Assembly: GCA_009773415.1 (NCBI GenBank)
Contig: WSNO01000013.1
Span: 1-64,000, forward strand
From: Nitrospirota bacterium
Lineage (GTDB): Bacteria > Nitrospirota > Thermodesulfovibrionia > Thermodesulfovibrionales > Dissulfurispiraceae
Reading direction: 5' to 3'
Length of the DNA: 64,000 nt
Shown: piece after piece, positions 52,372 through 60,037 of the stretch
Position numbering within the stretch: the first letter of the stretch is position 1
Layout of the letters: each line of letters begins with the position of its first letter
The notes under the pieces: model-generated
Seen by the model: the letters and a program-made list of their open reading frames with translations, nothing else
What the model was told of the DNA's origin: nothing
The model's database searches: none
Made by a program: the position numbers and the translations under genes

Positions 52372-53295
52372 CTGTTTTTTTTCTGCAGATGAGAAGGGCG
52401 GAATGCGGCCGCATTCCGCCCTTCTAAATCTGCCCCGCCGATGCGCCCAGCACGAAAAAGAGATGTCAACCAGAAACGACTCCGGATGGCGGTGCGCAAC
52501 GCCCAGCTTCACGCCAAGCGCGATCGTCTTGCCCGGAAAGCCTGTGGCGCCGGGTGCCAGGCGATTGATATCGGCAAGCAACTGCGCCTCGACCTCAGCG
52601 CACCGCGGGTCGGAATTCGTGTCATGGAGCTTGCGCAGGAGCTGCCTGCTCGAAAGCAGCGCAACCTGCTCTTTCGCACCGCCGATGCCGATGCCGATGA
52701 TATAGGGCGGACATCCCTTGCCCTGCGCCCTCAGCACCGCATCAAGCACACATGCCCGCACGCCGTTCAGTGAACGTCCTGCCATGCCGTTTTCAAGCAG
52801 TTCGGAAACCAGTTCGGCACAGCCGATCGACTCGGGCAGGCGATACGTCTTTGAGAGGTGCTCTGTCTGACCTCCGCGGAGCATAAGGTCGATGGAAAGC
52901 GTACTCTGATCTGTCTCCTCCAGAAAAATCATCGGGAACGATGCGCCGACATTGCTGCCGCTGTTTTCGCCGCTCAGACTGTCGACCGCATTCGGCTTGA
53001 GCGGAATTTTCTCGGTAGCAAGTCGGGTTGCGTCGAAAATCACATCACGGACCATCTGGTGGCTCAGCCCTTTCGGGATCCGCGCATAGAAAACAGGCAG
53101 CCCCGAGTCTTCGCAGATGGCGGTGGCCCCTGTCCGCGCAGCAATGCATGCTCCGACCGTATTGGCAAGCGCCTCTCTCACCGTCGGATCGGTCTCGATC
53201 TGAACAGCGTTCTTCAGCGCATCTTCGATGTCCTTCGGAATAGAGGTGGCAACTTTTTTGTAGAGCTCAACAAGACCATCACGAAGCTTTATCAT
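52342..53295 (-). CDS. Class I fumarate hydratase alpha subunit, orphan, with aberrant C-terminus
   Basis: A 317-residue protein. Cys61 in AICEDSGLPVFYARIP, LMLRGGQTEHLSKTYRLP, Cys in GKGCPPYIIGIGIGGAKEQ near 195 and SFSCWAHRRG near 283 are the family landmarks including the three 4Fe-4S ligands. Normal alpha subunits end near here; this frame continues 30 residues through a palindrome (52385-52436) and into usp. The stop was probably lost. No beta subunit lies downstream, since usp occupies that space. It is either encoded elsewhere or the gene is decaying. GGGAG five bases before the ATG. Confidence 0.85.
   Translation of the reverse strand: MIKLRDGLVELYKKVATSIPKDIEDALKNAVQIETDPTVREALANTVGACIAARTGATAICEDSGLPVFYARIPKGLSHQMVRDVIFDATRLATEKIPLKPNAVDSLSGENSGSNVGASFPMIFLEETDQSTLSIDLMLRGGQTEHLSKTYRLPESIGCAELVSELLENGMAGRSLNGVRACVLDAVLRAQGKGCPPYIIGIGIGGAKEQVALLSSRQLLRKLHDTNSDPRCAEVEAQLLADINRLAPGATGFPGKTIALGVKLGVAHRHPESFLVDISFSCWAHRRGRFRRAECGRIPPFSSAEKKQLLNDEHRAL
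52385..52436. repeat. Long near-perfect palindrome between usp and fumarase
   Basis: A perfect 34-bp palindrome (17-bp arms, 52392-52425, centre GCGGCCGC) is extended after a small bulge by GCAGAT/ATCTGC. An eight-T run lies on its usp side and none on the far side, so it is not a classical terminator for usp, though it may stop convergent transcription through its strength. Confidence 0.75.
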
Positions 53296-53590
53296 GTATT
53301 CTCCCGGCAGTGCTCTCGATATGACTGTGTGATTCTGAGATTAGCAGAATCAGGCTGCTTTGGCAAGGCAGGAGCGAGCAAGGGGAAGGCAGGATACAGG
53401 ATTTATAAAAGTCCGCTCCGCCTTATGTGTCGGGCTTATGGGTGGGGATGCCCCCGTGTGGCTGCATGCAGCCACATACAGTCAGCAAGGCATGACGAAA
53501 AAACCTAAAGCAAGGGGAAAAGCCTTGCGGAAAGCCAAACTACAGGACATCCTGGTTGACAATCCCTCGCCCATCCATTAAGGTATTCAT
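53296..53590. other. Upstream region of dppB-like gene with hairpins
   Basis: It contains GGGG-AT-GCCCC near 53444-53455 and the perfect 20-bp palindrome TGTGGCTGCATGCAGCCACA at 53457-53476, then a possible small ORF (53492-53581). No Shine-Dalgarno is clear for the permease. It could be a structured leader. Confidence 0.4.
53492..53581 (+). CDS. Possible 29-residue basic peptide ORF
   Basis: ATG 53492 gives MTKKPKARGKALRKAKLQDI... ending NPSPIH, stopping 9 bases before the permease ATG. It is strongly basic at its N-terminus and has a weak AAGG upstream. It may be a leader peptide for translational coupling or a chance ORF. Confidence 0.3.
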   Translation: MTKKPKARGKALRKAKLQDILVDNPSPIH

Positions 53591-54571
53591 ATGCTTTCCT
53601 ACATAGCAAAGCGGCTGCTCCTCATGATTCCTCTCGTTATCGGCATTACGCTGATTACCTTTATTGTTGTGCATCTGGCGCCGGGCGGGCCGGTCGAGGT
53701 CGAGACCGAGATGTCCATGAAAGCGTCCGCGCAGGCGCGGGAGAACCTGAAGAAACTGTACGGACTCGACAAGCCGCTCCATGAGCAGTACTTCGCATGG
53801 CTCAAGCGCCTGCTGACCTTCGACTTCGGCACGTCGTTCGTTGACGGACGGCCGGTCAGCGGAAAAATTGCGGAACGCATTCCGGTAACGCTTGAGATCA
53901 ACGTGCTGTCGCTCGCGCTCATCTTTGCTCTCGCTGTTCCTATTGGTGTTCTTGCCGCAACCCGCCAGTATTCCCTTTTCGACAAACTGACGACCGTCTT
54001 TGTTTTTCTCGGGTTCTCCACGCCGACCTTCTGGCTGGCGCTGCTCTGCATGATCCTATTCGGGGTAACGCTCGGGATACTCCCGATATCAGGCATCCGG
54101 AGCATCGACGCAGCCGAGATGGGATCTGTTGAACGGCTGTTTGATCATCTGAAGCACCTTGTTCTTCCGGTTGCCCTGAGCGCCTTCGGCGGCATCGCCG
54201 GACTCAGCCGTTACAGCCGCTCCAGCATGCTGGAAGTAATCAGGCAGGATTACATCAGAACCGCACGGGCAAAGGGGCTGCAAGAATCAACCGTGCTGAC
54301 GCGCCATGCGCTCAGAAACGCGCTCATGCCGGTCGTCACTATCCTCGGCCTGTCTGTTCCGGGACTCATCGGCGGCGCTGTCATCTTCGAAACCATTTTT
54401 GCCATCCCCGGCATGGGCCAGCTTTTCTATGCTTCTGCAATGTCGCGCGACTATCCTACCATCATGGGCATTCTTGTCATCGGCGCAGTGCTCACTCTTG
54501 TCGGCAACCTGCTTGCAGACATTTCGTATGCTCTGGTCGACCCGCGCATTCGCGTCAAGGGCGACACATGA
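53591..54571 (+). CDS. Peptide/nickel-type ABC permease (DppB-like)
   Basis: A 326-residue protein with six membrane helices. N-terminal [24 protein letters not shown], the [14 protein letters not shown] loop and the permease motif [23 protein letters not shown] near 216-238 (EAA loop contacting the ATPase). It overlaps the next permease by four bases. No substrate-binding protein or ATPase is adjacent, so partners must be elsewhere. Confidence 0.93.
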   Translation: MLSYIAKRLLLMIPLVIGITLITFIVVHLAPGGPVEVETEMSMKASAQARENLKKLYGLDKPLHEQYFAWLKRLLTFDFGTSFVDGRPVSGKIAERIPVTLEINVLSLALIFALAVPIGVLAATRQYSLFDKLTTVFVFLGFSTPTFWLALLCMILFGVTLGILPISGIRSIDAAEMGSVERLFDHLKHLVLPVALSAFGGIAGLSRYSRSSMLEVIRQDYIRTARAKGLQESTVLTRHALRNALMPVVTILGLSVPGLIGGAVIFETIFAIPGMGQLFYASAMSRDYPTIMGILVIGAVLTLVGNLLADISYALVDPRIRVKGDT

Positions 54572-55431
54572 TAACCGCGGGCACTCTCTCCGGACTCGCA
54601 TGGAAGCGTTTTTCCCGAAACCGCCTTGCAGTCTTCGGGCTGATGACCATTGCTCTGCTCGCTTTGATTGCACTGCTCGCTCCCGTTGTCTCTCCGTCGG
54701 ATCCGACGGCGATTAATGTCTATAAGGTGCTCTCTCCTCCGTCTTCAACGCACCTGTTCGGCACTGACGAGCTTGGGAGGGATGTGCTGGCGCGCATGAT
54801 CTGGGGAAGCCGCATCTCGCTGAAAGTCGGTTTTGTCGCCGTCGGCATCGCCATATCCATCGGAGTTCTGATCGGCGCTGCCGCAGGGTTTTACGGCGGA
54901 AGGGTGGACTCGGTTCTGATGCGTTTTGTCGACGTCATGCTCGCGTTTCCGACGCTGTTTCTCATTCTTGCGGTCATTGCCATTCTGGAACCGAGCATTT
55001 CGACCATTATGATTATCATCGGCCTGACCGGCTGGATGAATGTCGCCCGATTGGTGCGCGCCGAATTTCTCACGCTCAAGGAGCGCGATTTCATCGCCGC
55101 CGCGCGGGCTGCGGGTGCTGCCGATGTGCGGCTTATTTTTCGGCATATTCTGCCAAATGCCCTTGCGCCGGTCTTCGTTTCGGCAACATTCGGCATTGCC
55201 GGTGCGATTCTGACCGAATCAGGGCTCTCATTTCTCGGCCTCGGGGTGCAGCCTCCGGATCCGAGCTGGGGCAACATTCTTACCGCTGGGAAAGACAACA
55301 TCACGGTCGCGTGGTGGCTCTCGGTCTTTCCGGGGATCGCGATACTGATTACCGTACTCAGCTATAACCTCGTCGGCGAGGGACTGCGCGATGCGCTCGA
55401 CCCCCGGCTCTGGCAGGACGGCAAGCGTTAG
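54568..55431 (+). CDS. Peptide/nickel-type ABC permease (DppC-like)
   Basis: A 287-residue protein with N-terminal helix [39 protein letters not shown] near 63-81 (the DppC signature) and EAA loop [21 protein letters not shown] near 190-210. It forms the permease dimer with the DppB-like protein. glnE follows after 39 bases. Confidence 0.93.
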   Translation: MITAGTLSGLAWKRFSRNRLAVFGLMTIALLALIALLAPVVSPSDPTAINVYKVLSPPSSTHLFGTDELGRDVLARMIWGSRISLKVGFVAVGIAISIGVLIGAAAGFYGGRVDSVLMRFVDVMLAFPTLFLILAVIAILEPSISTIMIIIGLTGWMNVARLVRAEFLTLKERDFIAAARAAGAADVRLIFRHILPNALAPVFVSATFGIAGAILTESGLSFLGLGVQPPDPSWGNILTAGKDNITVAWWLSVFPGIAILITVLSYNLVGEGLRDALDPRLWQDGKR

Positions 55432-55470
55432 CATGCGAACGCGAGAGGGCGTGCGAGGACTCCGGCTTCC

Positions 55471-58311
55471 ATGAAAATCACTCTCACCCGTCCCGTTGCC
55501 GATCAGGAGCGGGCTCTTGCCAATATCGAATCGCTTATCACGGAGCATCCGCATCTGTGCGATCGCGTACTGGAACACCGCGACGCAGTCGCGGCGCTCT
55601 TTTCGTGCAGCCACTTCCTCGCAACCTATGTCATTAAGCACCCCAAATCGCTGCTTGACGAACAGAACGGGGCGCTCGCACAGATCGGTAAGCCGCTGGA
55701 TGAGCGCGCCCTGGCCGCTGAAATAGAGAGTCTTCTGTCGTCCTGCACGAGCCGCGATGCCGGAATGCAGGCGATCAGGCGCTTCCGCAAGGACAAGCAG
55801 CTCATTATCCTTCTGAACGACGTTCTGCACCGGCTTGAACAGCAGGAAGTAATGCTCGACATGAGCAATCTCGCCGACGCTGTTCTGCGCGCGTCTCTTG
55901 CGTTTCTGGACCGAACTCTCCAGGAACGCTTCGGTGCGCCCGAGAACAATGCCTTTCTCGTTGTCGGCATGGGAAAGCTCGGTGCGCAGGAGCTGAATTT
56001 CAGCTCAGACGTTGACCCGGTCTTTGTTTTCCGGACCGAAGGGGAGACGTCGGGAATCTCAACATCGCCTGGAGTAACGCGCAACCGCATCTCTGCCGTC
56101 GAATATTACACAAAACTCGTCGAGGAATTCTCAAAATTTCTCTCTGCAAATACTGCAGACGGCTTTGCGTACCGGGTCGATCTCCGCCTGCGGCCGCAGG
56201 GTACGCGCGGAAGCCTCGCGCTTTCATTGAGCGGGTATGAGGAGTACTACGAATCGTGGGGGCAGCTCTGGGAGCGCGCAGCTCTTCTCCGGGCGCGGCC
56301 GGTTGCGGGAGACGAGGAACTGGGAAGAGAGTTCCTGCATATGATAACCCCGTTCATTTATCGCAAGTACCTGGACATAGACTCAATCGAAGAGATTCGC
56401 CGCATGAAGACACAGGTTGAACAGCTGAAGCCCGGCACCTTCAGCCGGGACATCAAGCGCGGTTTCGGCGGCATCCGGGAGATAGAATTTTTTATCCAGA
56501 TATTCCAGCTCATGTACGGCGGCAAGGAGCCGATGCTGCGCGAACGGAGAACGCTCAAAGCGCTTCACCGGATTCTCCAGAAGGGACTGATCGGCTATGA
56601 AGACAGCTATCATCTGTCTGAAAACTATCTTTTTCTGCGGACGCTGGAGCACCGCATCCAGCAGATGAACGATCTGCAGACCCATGCTTTGCCCGCCCAT
56701 GACCATGACCTCGCAGTGCTTGGCGCAAAGATGGGCTATCGTGACAGGCAGACTTTTCTGGAAGACCTGGAAAGACGACGCCTGCGAGTCCGTGCCATCT
56801 ATGATTCGCTCTTTCAGCAAAAAGAGCCTCAAGTCTCCGCGGGGCGTGGGGTCTGCAATTCCCTGTTTTGCGGCCGCTTCTGGGATATCGACACGCCGGA
56901 CCATGCCGGGCTTTTGGCAGAGCTTCAGGAGCGCGGACTGCGGCAGCCGGACAGGGCGCTGTACCATCTGACGCAGATCCGGAACACAATCTATTCATTT
57001 CAGACTCTGCGGGGCCGGCGGTTGATGGAGGACATCATCCCGCACTTTCTCGATGAATCGCTCACCACGCAGAATCCGGATCGGGCACTGATGCAGCTTG
57101 TCGACTTTTCAAAGCTGCTCGCCACAAGCGAATCGTATCTGGAGCCGATTGTCCGGAATCGCAGTCTTATCAGGCTGATCATCTCTCTTTTTGCGCAGAG
57201 CGATTACCTCGCCAAGCTCATCATGAGCAACCCGGAATACATGGGGTCGCTCGTCGAAGGAGAGATACGCTGGCGGACCCGCTCAGAGATCGTTTATGAA
57301 CTTGCCGTGCTGGCGGAGCGCAAGGACACGATGCAGGCGGTCCGGCTGCTGCGCCGCCTTGAGGAAATCCGCCTCGGGACGCGCTTCCTGAGCGGTGCAA
57401 TCAATGTCATTCAGCTGACACACTCCCTCACCACGATCTCTGAAACGGTCATCACCAGGCTGCTGCGCGCTGAACAGGACCTGTCGCCACCGACCGGCGA
57501 CGAGTTGGTGATTCTCGGCTACGGCAAGCTCGGCGGCAGGGAAATCAGTTTCAACTCTGATCTCGATCTCGTTTTCATGACGGCACAGGGGACAGAAGAG
57601 CTGCACATCCGGCAGGCGGAGAACCTGCTGAAGGCCGCGATGTCGTACACGCGGGACGGCGTTGCCTATAGTATTGATACGCGCCTCAGGCCGGACGGCA
57701 ACAAAGGTCCGCTCGTCATTCCGTTTGCCGGACTGAAAAACTACTATCAGAAGCATGCGCACCCTTGGGAGCTTCAGGCATTGCTGAAGGCCCGCCCGGT
57801 GACCGGAAGCATCGGGGTACGAAGGGCCTTTATCGCGATGCGCACGGAAGTGCTGGCCCGGCGCGGGCAGGAGGTCACGCTCGGCAGCATCCGCCGCATG
57901 CGGCAGAGAATCGGGACAGAGCGGGCTAAAGATGCGCCTTCATCGGGCATCATCGACATCAAGCTGGGAACCGGCGGCATCAACGAGATAGAGTTCATTG
58001 TGCAATATCTGCAATTGCGGCATTGCGCGGTTCACCCGGCAATACTGGTTCCCAACACAGTCGATGCCCTCCGCAGGCTCGCTCTTCACGGCATCCTTTC
58101 CCCCGAGAACTCTGGCATTCTGAAGACTGCCTATCTGTTTTTCCGGATTGTCGACACCATGCTGAGGCTCAGGAACGAAAGTACTTTGCGGGAGGAGGGT
58201 GACGCGCCGGCCAGCATTGCCCGTATCGTCGGCATGACGGAAGCATCATTTCTTGAGCATCTGCACCGGCAGCGCGCAGATGTCTGTGCATTCAGCGAAC
58301 AGCTCGACTGA
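55471..58311 (+). CDS. glnE: Glutamine synthetase adenylyltransferase/adenylyl-removing enzyme
   Basis: A 946-residue bifunctional regulator. The N-terminal adenylyl-removase has GMGKLGAQELNFSSDVDPVF near 169-188; the C-terminal adenylyltransferase has GYGKLGGREISFNSDLDLVF near 684-703. Both keep the two Asp of the nucleotidyltransferase fold. It adjusts glutamine synthetase activity in response to PII and glutamine. It fits the several Ntr-type regulators in the window. glnA and glnB are not nearby. Confidence 0.96.
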   Translation: MKITLTRPVADQERALANIESLITEHPHLCDRVLEHRDAVAALFSCSHFLATYVIKHPKSLLDEQNGALAQIGKPLDERALAAEIESLLSSCTSRDAGMQAIRRFRKDKQLIILLNDVLHRLEQQEVMLDMSNLADAVLRASLAFLDRTLQERFGAPENNAFLVVGMGKLGAQELNFSSDVDPVFVFRTEGETSGISTSPGVTRNRISAVEYYTKLVEEFSKFLSANTADGFAYRVDLRLRPQGTRGSLALSLSGYEEYYESWGQLWERAALLRARPVAGDEELGREFLHMITPFIYRKYLDIDSIEEIRRMKTQVEQLKPGTFSRDIKRGFGGIREIEFFIQIFQLMYGGKEPMLRERRTLKALHRILQKGLIGYEDSYHLSENYLFLRTLEHRIQQMNDLQTHALPAHDHDLAVLGAKMGYRDRQTFLEDLERRRLRVRAIYDSLFQQKEPQVSAGRGVCNSLFCGRFWDIDTPDHAGLLAELQERGLRQPDRALYHLTQIRNTIYSFQTLRGRRLMEDIIPHFLDESLTTQNPDRALMQLVDFSKLLATSESYLEPIVRNRSLIRLIISLFAQSDYLAKLIMSNPEYMGSLVEGEIRWRTRSEIVYELAVLAERKDTMQAVRLLRRLEEIRLGTRFLSGAINVIQLTHSLTTISETVITRLLRAEQDLSPPTGDELVILGYGKLGGREISFNSDLDLVFMTAQGTEELHIRQAENLLKAAMSYTRDGVAYSIDTRLRPDGNKGPLVIPFAGLKNYYQKHAHPWELQALLKARPVTGSIGVRRAFIAMRTEVLARRGQEVTLGSIRRMRQRIGTERAKDAPSSGIIDIKLGTGGINEIEFIVQYLQLRHCAVHPAILVPNTVDALRRLALHGILSPENSGILKTAYLFFRIVDTMLRLRNESTLREEGDAPASIARIVGMTEASFLEHLHRQRADVCAFSEQLD

Positions 58312-58353
58312 TTATTTTCTCCGCTCTTTCTTCCGCCTGATGACGAATACCGC

Positions 58354-59964
58354 TTACACGCTCTTCTCAATCCAGTAAGGACTCGCAATGTCTTCAAATG
58401 CCGCTATTGCCGCAACAGAGCCCTGCCCCACCGCAACAACAATCTGCTTGACCCCGCCGGTCACGTCTCCGGCGGCATACACCAGCGGCAGCGCCGTTCT
58501 CTGCCGGGCATCGGCCACAATATAGCCCGATTCGCTCATGGGCAGCTTCAGCAGATGCGCCATTTCGTTGTTCGGAACATAGCCGATGGCAAGGAATACC
58601 CCGTCGGCGGAAAGCGACGAGATTTCGTCTGTCTGTGTGCTCCTCACGCGAACTCCGGTGACTGAGCGCTCACCAAGAATCTCCAGCACCTCGGTGTTCC
58701 AGAGGATGGCAACATCAGTTTTCAGGAGGCTTTCCTGCAGGCGCTGCTCCGCCCTGAGTCCGGCGCGGCGATGCACAAGCGTCACCTTTGCGCCCAGCCC
58801 GTGCAGATATAGGGCCTCTGTGACCGCCGTATTCCCGCCGCCCACCACAACAACCTGCTTCCCGTCCTTGTAGAAATAGCCGTCACACTCGGCGCAGTAG
58901 CTGACACCCTTGCCGACAAATTCCTCTTCTCCCGGCACACCGAGATGCCTGCTGTCCGCGCCGGATGCGATGATGATTCCTTTTGCCCGATAGAGCATGC
59001 GCGATGTCTGCACCACGTATCGCTCCCCCTGCCGCGTGACAGTGACAACATCCTCCGACGTCCTGATTTTTGTATACTGGAGCGCCTGCTGCACCATAAG
59101 CTCCACCAATGATCGTCCCGCTATGCGTGCAAAGCCAGGATAGTTCTCTACGACCGGCGTAATCATAATCTGCCCGCCTATTGTCCGGCGCTCAATGACT
59201 GTTGCGGAGAGCCCCGAGCGTCCGGCATAGATTGCAGCAGTGAGCCCTGCGGGCCCTGCGCCCACGATAAGCAGGTCTATTGCCTGCTCCCCTTCAGACT
59301 CCCCGGGAATGACCGCCTCAGGTTCCCTGAGCGTTAAGAGCGACTCGACAAAATACTCTTCAGGTTCTGCCCCCTGTGCAACAAGAATACCGTTCACGAA
59401 CGTTTGAGGAACCGAACGCACCCCGCGTGTTGCCGCAATATCCTGATTTTCAAAAATTTCGATAACATCTACAGCGACAAGATCAGGCCGGACAATTGCC
59501 GCCGATACGGCATACAAGACCTGCTGCGGGCAGTAGGGACATGTGGGACTTACAAAGACCTCTACAAAGCGTTTCTCTTTCAATCCGGCAATGCGCTGCA
59601 CCGATTGCGGCGACAGAATGACGCTTTTCGCCGAGAGCATCAGCAGCGACATGAGAAATGAGCGCCCTTCCTCTCCGAGCGGCGCGCCGGTCAGTCGTAT
59701 CGAATACGCATCCGGCGCCAGAAGAACAACAGGACTCCGCTTTACATCGCGTTTTTTCGCCTGCTCGCCGCCGATCTCGAAATAAGACGCCTGTATTTTT
59801 GGTGAGATTTCGGCAAGCGCTTCAACCAGTTCATGCGCGGCATTGCTGTAGTGTTCATTCACCCCCTTCCCGGCAAATACCTCAATGGCGACCTCTGACT
59901 CCAATCCCTTCAGGGTCTCGCGCAACGTTTTCCGGATTTCTTCTGTAATCAATTCTTTTTCCAT
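58354..59964 (-). CDS. AhpF-like flavoprotein: glutaredoxin-like domain fused to thioredoxin reductase
   Basis: A 536-residue protein from ATG 59964. Residues 1-215 form a tandem thioredoxin-fold region (first half lacks cysteines; active pair Cys142-x-x-Cys145 in SPTCPYCPQQ). Residues 228-536 are thioredoxin reductase: FAD loop LLIVGAGPAGLTAA, redox pair Cys357-Ala-Glu-Cys360 followed by DGYFY (usual CATC), NADPH loop VVVGGGNTAV and VYAAGDVTGG. Electrons pass NADPH to FAD to the N-terminal dithiol and then to an unknown peroxidase. A TACAAT box ends 6 bases before the ATG. Confidence 0.92.
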   Translation of the reverse strand: MEKELITEEIRKTLRETLKGLESEVAIEVFAGKGVNEHYSNAAHELVEALAEISPKIQASYFEIGGEQAKKRDVKRSPVVLLAPDAYSIRLTGAPLGEEGRSFLMSLLMLSAKSVILSPQSVQRIAGLKEKRFVEVFVSPTCPYCPQQVLYAVSAAIVRPDLVAVDVIEIFENQDIAATRGVRSVPQTFVNGILVAQGAEPEEYFVESLLTLREPEAVIPGESEGEQAIDLLIVGAGPAGLTAAIYAGRSGLSATVIERRTIGGQIMITPVVENYPGFARIAGRSLVELMVQQALQYTKIRTSEDVVTVTRQGERYVVQTSRMLYRAKGIIIASGADSRHLGVPGEEEFVGKGVSYCAECDGYFYKDGKQVVVVGGGNTAVTEALYLHGLGAKVTLVHRRAGLRAEQRLQESLLKTDVAILWNTEVLEILGERSVTGVRVRSTQTDEISSLSADGVFLAIGYVPNNEMAHLLKLPMSESGYIVADARQRTALPLVYAAGDVTGGVKQIVVAVGQGSVAAIAAFEDIASPYWIEKSV

Positions 59965-59970
59965 ACCACT

Positions 59971-59976
59971 ATTGTA
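59971..59976 (-). promoter_or_regulatory. TACAAT -10 box 6 bases before an ATG
   Basis: The minus strand reads TACAAT, then AGTGGT and the ATG of the AhpF-like gene, without a Shine-Dalgarno; a leaderless start is likely. Confidence 0.45.
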
Positions 59977-60025
59977 GCGCACCGCGCGAAGGAGCGGAAA
60001 CGCTCCCACTCTTCCTTCGCTCCGG

Positions 60026-60031
60026 TATAAT
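60026..60031 (+). promoter_or_regulatory. TATAAT box 6 bases before the mfd GTG
   Basis: GGTATAATACAGGGGTG: the GTG at 60038 follows the -10 by six bases, so the mRNA would begin at the start codon. Divergent to the AhpF-like promoter 50 bases away. Confidence 0.5.
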
Positions 60032-60037
60032 ACAGGG

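Noticed and set aside
52385-52436. Palindrome as an ordinary rho-independent terminator for usp
   Set aside because: The T-run precedes the stem on the usp strand and no T-run follows on either strand.
53354-53369. TGGCAAG-N4-GAGC as a sigma-54 promoter for the Dpp-type permeases
   Set aside because: Spacing is right but the -12 element (GAGC) and the -24 element both deviate; too weak to claim.
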